NCBI GenBank assembly: GCA_022340565.1
Contig: JAJDNR010000175.1
Location: 1 to 59,545, forward strand
DNA: 59,545 bases
Direction: 5' to 3'
Origin: Desulfofustis sp.
Lineage (GTDB): Bacteria; Desulfobacterota; Desulfobulbia; Desulfobulbales; Desulfocapsaceae
Part shown: positions 47,827 through 56,727 of the stretch, one piece after another
How the letters are laid out: every line of letters begins with the position of its first letter
Position numbering within the stretch: the stretch's first letter is position 1
Translations under genes and position numbers: made by a program
The notes under the pieces: generated by a model
Seen by the model: only the letters and a program-made list of their open reading frames with translations
Told to the model about the DNA's origin: nothing
Database searches by the model: none

Positions 47827-47904
47827 GACGAAATGGCTGTCCAGCGCTCCGATATTTTTTTAATCAGCTGAAACCAAAAGAAAAACACCCCAAGGAGACA
47901 TACA

Positions 47905-48231
47905 ATGGCAAGCGATAAGGTTGTACAGTTGAATGACGCCGATTTCGATACGACCATCGGTTCAGACCAGCCGACCCTGGTTGACTTCTGGGCACCGTGG
48001 TGCGGTCCCTGTAAAGCAATTGGCCCCGTTGTGGAGGAACTGGCCGGGGAATACGAGGGCAAGATCTCCGTTGCCAAGATGAACGTTGACGACAATCCAG
48101 TAACCCCGGGGAAATATGGTATCAGGGCAATTCCGACACTGATTCTTTTCAAGAGTGGCGATGTGGTTGATCAGATCACCGGCGCCGTCGGCAAGTCCCA
48201 GTTGATCGATTTGATCAATAAGGCCCTTTAA
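47905..48231 (+). CDS. trxA: thioredoxin
   Basis: A 108-residue classical thioredoxin. The redox site is WAPWCGPCK (C33, C36), and the cis-proline region is IRAIPTLILF. It is the reduced substrate carrier for the reductase encoded 47 bp downstream, so the two form a disulfide-reducing operon. Confidence 0.97.
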   Translation: MASDKVVQLNDADFDTTIGSDQPTLVDFWAPWCGPCKAIGPVVEELAGEYEGKISVAKMNVDDNPVTPGKYGIRAIPTLILFKSGDVVDQITGAVGKSQLIDLINKAL

Positions 48232-48278
48232 CGGAATCCCAACAGAGCCGGCTACCGCTCATCAATCGCAGACACTCT

Positions 48279-49235
48279 ATGACGGATAAAAACCATTACG
48301 AACTGGTCATCCTTGGCGGGGGTCCGGCTGGCTTAACGGCCGGACTGTATGCGTCACGGGCGCGCATTGATCATGTTATGATTGAAAAAGGGGCCCCCGG
48401 CGGCCAGGTCCTGACCACTGACTGGGTCGACAACTATCCCGGTTTCCCTGACGGAATCTCCGGATTCGACCTGATGGAAAAGATGACCGCCCAGGCCAAA
48501 CGGTTCGATGTCAACATCCTCACCAAGGAGGTTGCGTCGCTCGATCTCGGCGACGACGCCGTCAAGAAGCTTATCTTCCACGACGGCTCGACAGTGACCT
48601 GTGATTCGCTGATAATCTGCACCGGAGCGAGCCCCAACAAGCTGGGCATCCCCGGCGAAGTGGAACTGCTCGGCAAGGGGGTGTCCTATTGCGGGACCTG
48701 TGATGCCCCGTTTTACCGCAACATGCACGTTGCCGTTATCGGCGGCGGGGATACCGCGGTCGAGGAGGCCGATTACCTGACCCGATTCGCCAGCAAGGTC
48801 ACCATTATCCATCGGCGGGACGAGCTGCGCGCTACCAAAATCCTGCAGGAAATGGCCTTCGCCAACAAGAAAATCGAGTATATCTGGAACACCAGAGTAA
48901 CCGGCATCGAAGGCGACAAGGAAGTCGAGCGGCTGAGTCTGATTGACAACAATGGCAACACCTCCACCCTCGATGTTCAAGGCGTCTTCGTGCTGATCGG
49001 AATTACCCCGAACAACAGCATTCTACCTATACAGCAGCTGGGCGCCGACCAGTGGGGATTCATCATCACCGACTGCGAAACCCGCACCGCGATTCCCGGT
49101 GTATTTGCCGCCGGCGACATCAGAAGCAAGCTGATGCGTCAGGTCATCAACGCCTGCGGAGAAGGCGCCAACGCCGTCATTGCAGCCGAGCACTATCTGA
49201 TAAGCAGATTAGAAGCAAATAAATTGGAAGCCTGA
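48279..49235 (+). CDS. trxB: thioredoxin-disulfide reductase
   Basis: A 318-residue FAD/NADPH disulfide reductase that reduces thioredoxin. FAD-binding ILGGGPAGLTAGLYASRA is N-terminal. The redox centre reads YCGTCD (C138, C141) instead of the usual CATC. NADPH-binding motifs are GGGDTA (155-160) and HRRDELRA. The final FAD motif is GVFAAGD. It follows trxA on the same strand. Confidence 0.96.
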   Translation: MTDKNHYELVILGGGPAGLTAGLYASRARIDHVMIEKGAPGGQVLTTDWVDNYPGFPDGISGFDLMEKMTAQAKRFDVNILTKEVASLDLGDDAVKKLIFHDGSTVTCDSLIICTGASPNKLGIPGEVELLGKGVSYCGTCDAPFYRNMHVAVIGGGDTAVEEADYLTRFASKVTIIHRRDELRATKILQEMAFANKKIEYIWNTRVTGIEGDKEVERLSLIDNNGNTSTLDVQGVFVLIGITPNNSILPIQQLGADQWGFIITDCETRTAIPGVFAAGDIRSKLMRQVINACGEGANAVIAAEHYLISRLEANKLEA

Positions 49236-49249
49236 ATACCGACACGCCT

Positions 49250-50056
49250 ATGACTGCCGACGACACACCTATCAGGAGTGGTTCTGCCCCCAGCCGTACC
49301 CGGTCACTATGGCTGCTGGGAATGCTGATCTTACTGTTGGTCCCTGCCTGCACCACGCTCAAGGAGACCTTCAGGATCGAGGAAAAAGCCGAGGTCAACG
49401 CCCCGGCCGAACAGCTGATCATCAAGGGTATGGACGAGTTCAACGTCGGCAAGTATTTTCTGGCCATAGAGTATTTCAACGAAATTCTCGACCGTTACCC
49501 GTTCAGCCCGCAGGCGCCGCTGGCCGAACTCAAGGCGGCGGACAGCAACTACTATATGGAACGCTACGAAGAAGCCCTGGTGGGCTATAACGATTTCGAA
49601 GAGCGCCACCCGACCAATGAGGCGATCGCCTATGTTATGTATCAGAAGGGCATGTGCCACTACAAACGGATCGGCAGAATCGACCGGGACATCAGCGGTG
49701 CGGTGAACTCGATCCAGGCGTTCCAGGAACTGCTCCGAGCCTACCCCGTATCACCCTATACCGACGAAGCCAAAGCGCGCATCAAAGCCGCCACTGAATT
49801 TCTCGTCAACCACGAGTACAGCGTGGTCGAATTCTATCTGCGTACCGGCAAGTATGGTCCGGCGGCGGTCAGGCTGCGCTACATTCTGGCCATGTATCCT
49901 GACTCGGCAGTCGCCCCGGATGCGCGTGAGCTGCTCGACCGGATCGAGGCTGGCAACCCGCCCAAATCGGGAATCGGGTCCTGGTTCAAGGACCTGTCGC
50001 TGCCCGACTGGATGAGTTTCAGCAATTTTGAGAGCGAGGCGAAACCGTCTGAATAG
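49250..50056 (+). CDS. bamD: outer-membrane assembly lipoprotein BamD
   Basis: A 268-residue lipoprotein with lipobox LVPAC and lipidated C34, followed by TPR repeats to about residue 225 (ELKAADSNYYMERYEEAL and YRIG-type repeats). BamD is an essential partner of BamA in inserting beta-barrel proteins. The N-terminus before the hydrophobic stretch is slightly long (basic RTRSL before LLGMLILLL). The tail beyond the repeats (PPKSGIGSWFKDLSLPDWM) is not part of typical BamD. The gene ends 43 bp before a convergent gene. Confidence 0.93.
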   Translation: MTADDTPIRSGSAPSRTRSLWLLGMLILLLVPACTTLKETFRIEEKAEVNAPAEQLIIKGMDEFNVGKYFLAIEYFNEILDRYPFSPQAPLAELKAADSNYYMERYEEALVGYNDFEERHPTNEAIAYVMYQKGMCHYKRIGRIDRDISGAVNSIQAFQELLRAYPVSPYTDEAKARIKAATEFLVNHEYSVVEFYLRTGKYGPAAVRLRYILAMYPDSAVAPDARELLDRIEAGNPPKSGIGSWFKDLSLPDWMSFSNFESEAKPSE

Positions 50057-50099
50057 CAGGGCTGCCCCCTAAAACCTGCTGCAGGCCAGCCGGCGACCG

Positions 50100-50570
50100 T
50101 TACGAAAACAGTGGTGTGGGTGTCGGGACCTCACTGGTCTCGAGCCACTCCTCGCCCAGCGACATCTCCATCGCCCTGACCGGGCAGATCAGCACGCACT
50201 GATTGCAGCCGGTACACTTGTCGGCGTCGAACATCACCGCCATATCCTCTCGCCTGATATAGAGCGCCCCCACCGGGCAGACGCCAGTGCAGGCACCACA
50301 TTGGAAGCATCGCTCATCGTCTCTGCGGATCCGGGTTGCCAGACGCTCGGACGAGACGCCGAGCTTGCCGAGATATTCCAAACCCGCGTTGATGTTGGCC
50401 TTGTTCCCTGCCAGCTCGATGATCAATATCCCCTCCCGCTGCGGGAGGATATTGGCTCGAAGGATATTGACCTCGACGTCATATTCCTTGATCAGATGGT
50501 AGATAATGGGCTTCTCGCTAATCTCTTTGGGGTATCGGATGTAGTAGATCCGTCTGTACACCGTAATCAC
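50100..50570 (-). CDS. NIL domain/2x[4Fe-4S] ferredoxin-like protein
   Basis: A 156-residue protein with an N-terminal NIL domain (about 8-80, the ligand-binding fold found at the end of MetN) and two [4Fe-4S] motifs: C88, C91, C94, C98 and C119, C122, C125, C129. In anaerobes such proteins pair with a DUF39 enzyme in homocysteine synthesis. No DUF39 gene is visible here. Involvement in sulfur amino-acid metabolism is therefore only a suggestion. Confidence 0.88.
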   Translation of the reverse strand: MITVYRRIYYIRYPKEISEKPIIYHLIKEYDVEVNILRANILPQREGILIIELAGNKANINAGLEYLGKLGVSSERLATRIRRDDERCFQCGACTGVCPVGALYIRREDMAVMFDADKCTGCNQCVLICPVRAMEMSLGEEWLETSEVPTPTPLFS

Positions 50571-50619
50571 CTATTCCTGGTAAATGGTTCAAGGCACCTG
50601 GATACCTGTCCGTTCATGC

Positions 50620-51216
50620 TCAGCGACCGGTGTCGGGCCAGTTCGATTGGATTGCCTGATCGACCTCTTCGATCAGCGCTGCTACCGGCTTATCGGTATC
50701 GATTGCAGCGAACTGCGCCCCGTCGACCTCTTCAGGCACCTCAAAAATTCGTTTTTGTCCGACGTAGATTTCCCAGCGCCCGTCGGACACCGCCCGATCA
50801 TCTTCCGCCCTCAGGGTGAAGCGATGCCTGGTCACCGATTCAGCGCAATAACAATAAATGAAAATGATCCGGGATGCACCTGCAAACCGTTCAACGACCT
50901 GATCCCGCTGACCGCGCTTCCCGTATGAACCGTCCAGCACGACACCGGAGGCCCCCGGCCGGGAACAGCAGCGCGTCGCCAGGTCGACCATCGCATCATA
51001 GGTCCGCCGCGTCATTTCAGGGCTGTAAAGCCCCTGGTTGAACGCTACGTGATGCCTGCTTTCCGGAGCAACCCCGCCAAGCTCCTTTCTGATCTGGTCG
51101 CTGTTCAGGTATTCCAGACCGTGCCGCGCTGCCCAGCGAACGGCCAGGTAGCTTTTACCCGATCCGGTAAGCCCAAAGAATACCGCGACAAGCGGCTCAG
51201 GAATCTTCTTCTGCAT
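50620..51216 (-). CDS. P-loop kinase (zeta-toxin/AAA_33-like), partner of the APH-like gene
   Basis: A 198-residue ATP-binding protein with Walker A GLTGSGKS (15-22) close to the N-terminus and conserved NSDQIRKEL and VVLDGSYGKRGQR segments of the COG0645 type. Many bacteria have this domain fused behind an aminoglycoside-phosphotransferase-like domain; here it is separate. ATG 51216 lies inside the end of the upstream gene (20-bp overlap), indicating coupling. The longer frame upstream of it overlaps the partner gene and is rejected. Substrate unknown. Confidence 0.82.
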   Translation of the reverse strand: MQKKIPEPLVAVFFGLTGSGKSYLAVRWAARHGLEYLNSDQIRKELGGVAPESRHHVAFNQGLYSPEMTRRTYDAMVDLATRCCSRPGASGVVLDGSYGKRGQRDQVVERFAGASRIIFIYCYCAESVTRHRFTLRAEDDRAVSDGRWEIYVGQKRIFEVPEEVDGAQFAAIDTDKPVAALIEEVDQAIQSNWPDTGR

Positions 51217-52216
51217 AACGGGCCGCCAGGGTGAAATAACGCCTGGCCTGTTCGGTGCAGGAAGCAGCCGTCTGCGCATCGACCCCGGGATCCGCGGCGG
51301 TGAAGAGGCTGATTTTACCACGCACATACGCCCGGTAGCACTTGTAGAACGCAATGAGATCGAAGATGGCCCGGTCGTGTGCCTTTTCGGCATACTGATC
51401 GACAAAATAATCGGCCAGTTCATGCAACCCGTGGTAATCGAGATCCATCGCCAAAAAGCCGATGTCTCCCGCCACGTCGGAATAGCGCAGGCGGTCATTG
51501 AATTCGATGCAGTCGAAGATATGAACCGGATCAGCCAGGCAGATATTTGCCGAATAGAGGTCACCGTGACAGTCTCTGATACGGCCGTCTGCGATCCGCC
51601 GCTCAAATCGCGCCGTCTGCTTGAGAAGGCCGGTCGCATACGCTTTGATGCAGTCGTAATGAGGTTTGCCGAGCGCCGTTCCTCCGACAAAGGACTCGGT
51701 CTGGTCGAAATTCTCGATCACATTGACCGCAACCCGTTCCGGCAGCCCGAAACGTTTGATCTCGGCGGTGGCTTCCGCCGACGCGTAGAACGGAACCAGC
51801 GTCTCGACGATCCTGTCAAGATGTTTGGTGCTGAGAGCGCCTGCGGCCATTACCCGGCTCATCATCGCGCTTTCATCCATGCGGGCCATCTTCACGCCGT
51901 ATTCGATCGCGCCTTTGTCCCCGCCCAGCAGATAACCGTCTCCTCGTTGATGCACGCCCACCCGACCCAGGTAGATGTCCGGGCAGAGACGGCGATTGAG
52001 CGTTACCTCCTGCTCGCAGAAAAAGGCACGTTTTTCGAGTGTCGAGAAATCCAGGAAGCCGAAATCCACCGGTTTCTTGAATTTGTAGACGAATCGATCG
52101 GTGATCAGGACATAGGAAATGTGCGTCTGGATAAGCTGCACATCGGTAACCGGATGATCATAGGAATCCGGGTTCATGAAAGAGACGATATAGTCGGGCA
52201 GATATTCCTGGGCCAT
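51197..52216 (-). CDS. aminoglycoside phosphotransferase-like (APH/ChoK) kinase
   Basis: A 339-residue protein with the phosphotransferase catalytic loop CHGDLYSANIC (HGD at 217-219) and the metal-binding IFDCIEF (D235). It belongs to the COG2187 group, whose substrate is unknown and which is usually fused to a COG0645 P-loop domain. It overlaps the following kinase gene by 20 bp. There is no evidence that it confers antibiotic resistance. The 243-bp spacer to larB (52217-52459) carries promoters for both directions but no gene. Confidence 0.85.
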   Translation of the reverse strand: MAQEYLPDYIVSFMNPDSYDHPVTDVQLIQTHISYVLITDRFVYKFKKPVDFGFLDFSTLEKRAFFCEQEVTLNRRLCPDIYLGRVGVHQRGDGYLLGGDKGAIEYGVKMARMDESAMMSRVMAAGALSTKHLDRIVETLVPFYASAEATAEIKRFGLPERVAVNVIENFDQTESFVGGTALGKPHYDCIKAYATGLLKQTARFERRIADGRIRDCHGDLYSANICLADPVHIFDCIEFNDRLRYSDVAGDIGFLAMDLDYHGLHELADYFVDQYAEKAHDRAIFDLIAFYKCYRAYVRGKISLFTAADPGVDAQTAASCTEQARRYFTLAARYAEEDS

Positions 52217-52459
52217 TGCTTCCTCGTAAAGATGTCTGTCTGATGCGTCGACGATCCCCGGTGCCGCCGGGAATCGATCGGCGTATGACTCCGCTCAGCC
52301 GTTCCGGCAGAATAGGCAAAGGATAGTATTGTAACAAAATCAGCTGCCGGGGTAAACATCACAGCAGACTTTACGACAGCGTATGCACATGATAAGCTGA
52401 CAGCCGCTATGCGTATCGGCTGAATACCAGAAACAGCCTTCACTTCAACCACATGGAAT

Positions 52460-53215
52460 ATGGATCAATATCGCCTCAGAGCCCTGCTCGCCGATATCCA
52501 AAGCGGGCGGCTGTCCATAGACAAGGGGCTGGAAATGCTGAAAGGATTTCCAGCGGAACAGCTCGACGGGGCCTTTCTGGATCACCAGCGGCACCTGCGC
52601 ACCGGGGTGCCGGAAGTCATCTATGGGGAATCGAAAACGGCCGCACAGATCATCACCATCGGCAGCGCCATGATGGAAAAAGGCGGAGTGGTGCTGGCGA
52701 CCCGGGTGGCCCCCGACAAGGCTGAAACCGTTCTCGAGCAGTTGCCGCAGTTCACCTACCATGAACAGGCGCGAATGCTGCAGTATGAACAGAATCGGAT
52801 TGACGCTGACAGGCTCCGCGGTACCATCATCGTAATCTGTGCCGGCACCTCCGATCTGCCGGTTGCCGAGGAAGCCCGGATCACCGCCGAAGCCTTCGGG
52901 CATCATGTGAACACCATTTATGACGCCGGAGTGGCCGGGCTGCATCGGCTGCTGGCCCATCGCAACCTCTTTGCCGGGGCTTCGGTGATCATCGTCGTCG
53001 CCGGCATGGAGGGAGCGCTACCCAGCGTGGTTGGCGGCCTCGTCGACTGTCCGGTGATCGGCGTGCCCACATCGGTTGGATACGGGGCAGGAATCGGCGG
53101 ATTCGCCGCACTGCTGGGAATGCTCAACAGCTGCGCCCCCGGTCTGGCGGTGGTCAATATCGACAACGGCTTCGGGGCCGCCTGCATGGCGGTGAAGATA
53201 AACACGCTGACGTAG
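52460..53215 (+). CDS. larB: LarB, nickel-pincer cofactor biosynthesis carboxylase/hydrolase
   Basis: A 251-residue LarB, which carboxylates nicotinic acid adenine dinucleotide and hydrolyses the phosphoanhydride, the first step towards the nickel-pincer cofactor of lactate racemase and related enzymes. The PurE-like C-terminal domain has CAGTSDLPVAEEA, ASVIIVVAGMEGALPSVVGG and the catalytic cysteine C225 in NSCAPGLAVVNIDNGFGA. larC and larE are not in the window. Confidence 0.92.
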   Translation: MDQYRLRALLADIQSGRLSIDKGLEMLKGFPAEQLDGAFLDHQRHLRTGVPEVIYGESKTAAQIITIGSAMMEKGGVVLATRVAPDKAETVLEQLPQFTYHEQARMLQYEQNRIDADRLRGTIIVICAGTSDLPVAEEARITAEAFGHHVNTIYDAGVAGLHRLLAHRNLFAGASVIIVVAGMEGALPSVVGGLVDCPVIGVPTSVGYGAGIGGFAALLGMLNSCAPGLAVVNIDNGFGAACMAVKINTLT

Positions 53216-53298
53216 CACGACGCCTGTCGGTCCGACCGGCTAGACATCGGAATTCTTTTCCAAATCCCTGGCCATACGAACAAAATCTTCGGCAAACC

Positions 53299-53326
53299 TT
53301 GCAAGATTCGGGCATTACGGTATAAT
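53299..53326 (+). promoter_or_regulatory. sigma70 promoter for secDF
   Basis: TTGCAA (53299-53304), 16 bases, perfect TATAAT (53321-53326), 58 bp before the secDF ATG. The 169-bp larB-secDF spacer contains no gene; a small GTCGG/CCGAC stem-loop just after larB lacks a T-run. Confidence 0.55.
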
Positions 53327-53384
53327 CGCGAGGCTGGTCTGTGCGTGGAAATAAACTACTCGTCAAATCCTTTCGGGGAAGTAC

Positions 53385-55970
53385 ATGAACACTGGAATCA
53401 AACTCAAACTCGGCTTGTTGGTCTTTCTCGTTGTACTGGCGGTCGTCACCGTCGTTCCATCATTTTATGCGAACACGCCGTCCTGGTGGAAAACGTATAT
53501 GGCGCCCGAGGGGTTGCGGCTCGGCCTCGACCTGCAGGGCGGTATGCACCTGGTTCTCAAGGTCAATCTCAAAAAAGCTGAAGAAAATAGCCTGGAACTG
53601 GCGGCCAACGACCTCAAGGACACCCTCGCCGAAGAGTCGATATCCGCCGTTCAGAGCAAGTCTCCTGCCAAGGACACCATCATATTCACGCTGCCCAATG
53701 CAAGCGCCGTCGACAAGGTACAGGAAATCATCAGCGACGGCTTCGATGAGGAACTCGAGGTTCAGGTCGATGCCAAGGAAGGGAGTTTCCCCCGCATCAT
53801 TCTCAAACTGAGCCAGGACAAGATCGACTATATCAAGAACAATGCGGTGGCCCAGTCCCTGGAGATCATCAGGAATCGTATCGACCAGTTCGGTGTCGCC
53901 GAACCGGTGATCATCCGCCAGGGGACCGATGAGATCGTCATTCAGCTGCCGGGCATCAGAGATCCTGAGCGGGCCATGAAACTGCTCGGCGACACTGCTC
54001 AGCTCGAGTTCAAGATGGTCGCCGAGAGCGAGGGGATCAACATCGATCAGCTGATCTCCAGCGTCACCCAATCGGGTCAATGGTCTGGGAAATGGCAGGA
54101 GCTTGACGAAGTCAAGAAACTCAATCAGCTCCTGATCGCGCAACTGCCTGCCAACACCTCGATCTATTTCGAACGCCTGACGGACAAGCAGACCGGCATC
54201 GAGAGCGGGCAACCGATCCTGCTCGAAAACAAGGTGCTGATGACCGGTGACATGGTGAAAAATGCCCAGGTGAGGATCGGCGGCACCTTCAACGAACCCT
54301 ATGTCAGCCTCGACCTCACCTCCCGCGGCGGCAAGCTGTTCGCCAATATAACCGAAAAGAACGTCGGCCGCAGAGTGGCCATCGTGCTCGACGGCGTGGT
54401 AAAATCAGCACCGGTCATCCGCGAGCGGATCCTCGGCGGCTCGGCACAGATTTCCGGGAGCTTCACCCATGAGGAGGCGTCGGACCTCGCCATCGTGCTC
54501 AGGGTCGGTGCACTGCCGGCGCCGGTGGAAGTGATCCAGAACATGACGGTAGGCGCCAGCCTCGGCCAGGACTCGATTAACAAGGGGCTCACCTCCGGAC
54601 TGTTCGGGGCGCTCATGGTGGTGGTCTTCATGGTTATTTACTACCGACTCTCCGGAATCATTGCAAATTTCGCTCTGGCCCTCAACATACTCTTCCTGTT
54701 CTCCGGACTGGCGGTGCTCAACGCCACCCTGACCCTGCCGGGCATAGCCGGTATCGTGCTGTCGATCGGTATGGCGGTCGACGCCAACATCCTGATCTTC
54801 GAGCGTATGCGTGAGGAACAGGCGCTCGGCAAACCGGTTCGAGCGAGCATCGATTCCGGTTTCGGCAAAGCCTTTTGGACCATCGTCGACTCCCAGGTCA
54901 CCACCCTGATCACCGCCCTCGCGCTGTTTCTGTTCGGCACCGGGCCGATCAAGGGATTCGCGGTTACCCTGACGCTCGGCATCATCTTCAACCTGTTCAC
55001 CGCCCTGGTCTGCTCGCGTCTCGCCTTCGACACACTGACCGCTAAAAAGGTGCTTACCAAACTCTCCTTTATGCAGATCACCAAAGGCACCAATATCGAC
55101 TTCATGGGGCTGCGCAAGATTGCCTTCGGCCTGTCGGGAGCCTTGGTGCTGCTCGGCCTGATTGCCGTCCTGCAGATCATGCGCGGCAGCGCCAATCTCG
55201 GCGTCGACTTCTCCGGCGGCTCTCTGCTCCAGTACCAGGCGGCCAGAGAATTCACCATGGCCGAGGTCCGCGACGCCTTCTCGCGCAGCGGCATGGAAGC
55301 GGTTGACCTGCAGGAGGTCGAGAACGAGAACCGGCTGATCATCAAAGTGAAGAAATCAGAGGCCACGGTGGCTAATCTCGCCGATCAGGTGGACCGGATA
55401 TTCGCCGAGACGCTCGCAGACAAGGGCTTCACACTTGAAAGCCAATCGGAAATCGGCTCCAGCGTCAGCGCGGTACTGCGCAACAAGGCGATCCAGGCCA
55501 TCCTGATTTCACTGGCCGGCGTGATCGTCTATCTGGCCTTCCGCTTCGACCTCGGCTTCGGGCTGGCGGCCGCGGTGGCCACCTTCCATGACGTGCTCGT
55601 GGTGCTCGCCGTCTGCTGGCTGCTCAATGTGGAAATCACCCTGCTCATCGTCACCGCCCTGCTGACGCTCGCCGGCTATTCGCTGAACGATACGGTGATC
55701 GTCTTCGACCGCATCAGGGAAAACATGAACAAGCGCGACACCAATGAAATCGAGGCCTCTGTGATCAACACCAGCGTCAACCAGGTACTCAGCCGCACGA
55801 TCATCACCGGACTGACTACGGTCGTGGCTCTGTTCGCCCTCTTCCTGTTCGGCGGCACGGTGATCCATGACTTTTCCTTCGCGCTGATTGTCGGCATCGC
55901 GGTCGGAACCTACTCGTCGATCTTCATCGCCAGCCCGCTGCTGACCTACTGGAAGCGCAAGCAGGCCTGA
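53385..55970 (+). CDS. secDF: fused protein translocase SecD-SecF
   Basis: An 861-residue fusion of SecD and SecF, which uses the proton-motive force to pull translocated proteins through the Sec channel. SecD occupies about 1-560: one N-terminal helix, then LRLGLDLQGGMHLVL, the P1 domain, and membrane helices with D466 in MAVDANILIFER. SecF occupies about 575-861: NLGVDFSGGSLLQYQ and D769 in SLNDTVIVFDRIRENM. Both proton-path aspartates are kept. SecD and SecF are separate proteins in E. coli. yajC, often upstream, is not here; larB precedes instead. Confidence 0.96.
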   Translation: MNTGIKLKLGLLVFLVVLAVVTVVPSFYANTPSWWKTYMAPEGLRLGLDLQGGMHLVLKVNLKKAEENSLELAANDLKDTLAEESISAVQSKSPAKDTIIFTLPNASAVDKVQEIISDGFDEELEVQVDAKEGSFPRIILKLSQDKIDYIKNNAVAQSLEIIRNRIDQFGVAEPVIIRQGTDEIVIQLPGIRDPERAMKLLGDTAQLEFKMVAESEGINIDQLISSVTQSGQWSGKWQELDEVKKLNQLLIAQLPANTSIYFERLTDKQTGIESGQPILLENKVLMTGDMVKNAQVRIGGTFNEPYVSLDLTSRGGKLFANITEKNVGRRVAIVLDGVVKSAPVIRERILGGSAQISGSFTHEEASDLAIVLRVGALPAPVEVIQNMTVGASLGQDSINKGLTSGLFGALMVVVFMVIYYRLSGIIANFALALNILFLFSGLAVLNATLTLPGIAGIVLSIGMAVDANILIFERMREEQALGKPVRASIDSGFGKAFWTIVDSQVTTLITALALFLFGTGPIKGFAVTLTLGIIFNLFTALVCSRLAFDTLTAKKVLTKLSFMQITKGTNIDFMGLRKIAFGLSGALVLLGLIAVLQIMRGSANLGVDFSGGSLLQYQAAREFTMAEVRDAFSRSGMEAVDLQEVENENRLIIKVKKSEATVANLADQVDRIFAETLADKGFTLESQSEIGSSVSAVLRNKAIQAILISLAGVIVYLAFRFDLGFGLAAAVATFHDVLVVLAVCWLLNVEITLLIVTALLTLAGYSLNDTVIVFDRIRENMNKRDTNEIEASVINTSVNQVLSRTIITGLTTVVALFALFLFGGTVIHDFSFALIVGIAVGTYSSIFIASPLLTYWKRKQA

Positions 55971-55976
55971 GCGGCT

Positions 55977-56696
55977 ATGACGGTGCCATATCTTCCCGAC
56001 CAGGTGAGCCGCATAGAGGCGGGGGAGAGCTTTTTCTTCCTCTGCCACAAGGATGTCTCATGCTTCACCGAATGCTGCAGGGAACTGGAACTGGCCCTGA
56101 CCCCGTATGACGTGCTACGGCTGAGGTGGGCCACCGGACTGACGTCGGATGAGCTGCATCAGCGCTATATCATCGAGGAAAACCACCCCGCACGCTGTTT
56201 CCCCGAGTTTTACCTGAGCATGGTCGATGACGGCAGGGCGAGTTGCGTTTTCGTGACCCCGCACGGATGCTCGGTCTATCAGAACAGGCCCGGCGCCTGC
56301 CGCACCTATCCGCTGGGAAGGGGCGTTACGAGGCACGGCGGCACGCTCACGGAGCAGTTCATCCTGCTCAGGGAACCGCATTGTCGCGGATTTGACGAGA
56401 AGTGCCTTCAGACGGTACAGAGCTTCACGGCCTCGCAGGGCCTGGAACCGTATAACCGCTTCAACGACATGCTGACCGGGATCACCCAGCATGAACGTAT
56501 CGGCGCGGACCTGAGGTTGTCAGCTGAACAGTACCGGCTGTACAAACTGGCACTGTTCAACCTCGATTCGTTTCGCAGACTGATCCTCGAAGACCAGCTG
56601 GAATATCCGCTGGAAGTTCCCGATCGTATCGTACAGGATGACGAACTGCTGCTCGGCTTCGGTATGCGATTCGTCAAAGCCCTGCTGTTGACGTGA
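55977..56696 (+). CDS. YkgJ-family cysteine-cluster protein
   Basis: A 239-residue protein with the YkgJ (putative zinc- or iron-chelating) signature CHKDVSCFTECC (C23, C29, C33, C34), plus conserved CSVYQNRPGACRTYPLG near residue 100. The biochemical role is unknown. The ATG is six bp after the secDF stop, so it is likely co-transcribed. It also contains several conserved cysteines downstream (residues 136-145). Confidence 0.87.
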   Translation: MTVPYLPDQVSRIEAGESFFFLCHKDVSCFTECCRELELALTPYDVLRLRWATGLTSDELHQRYIIEENHPARCFPEFYLSMVDDGRASCVFVTPHGCSVYQNRPGACRTYPLGRGVTRHGGTLTEQFILLREPHCRGFDEKCLQTVQSFTASQGLEPYNRFNDMLTGITQHERIGADLRLSAEQYRLYKLALFNLDSFRRLILEDQLEYPLEVPDRIVQDDELLLGFGMRFVKALLLT

Positions 56697-56727
56697 CACA
56701 TATCGAACATCCCACCCCCCCGGCTCC

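Noticed and set aside
47709-48152. 147-codon minus-strand frame across the hemL-trxA spacer
   Set aside because: It overlaps trxA and the trxA promoter candidate and shows no family resemblance.
51217-51690. N-terminal extension of the P-loop kinase gene
   Set aside because: It is the shadow frame of the APH-like gene; the P-loop domain begins just after ATG 51216.
51197-52216. Antibiotic (aminoglycoside) resistance gene
   Set aside because: The protein only shares the kinase fold and catalytic loop; its length and partner gene fit the COG2187/COG0645 group of unknown substrate.
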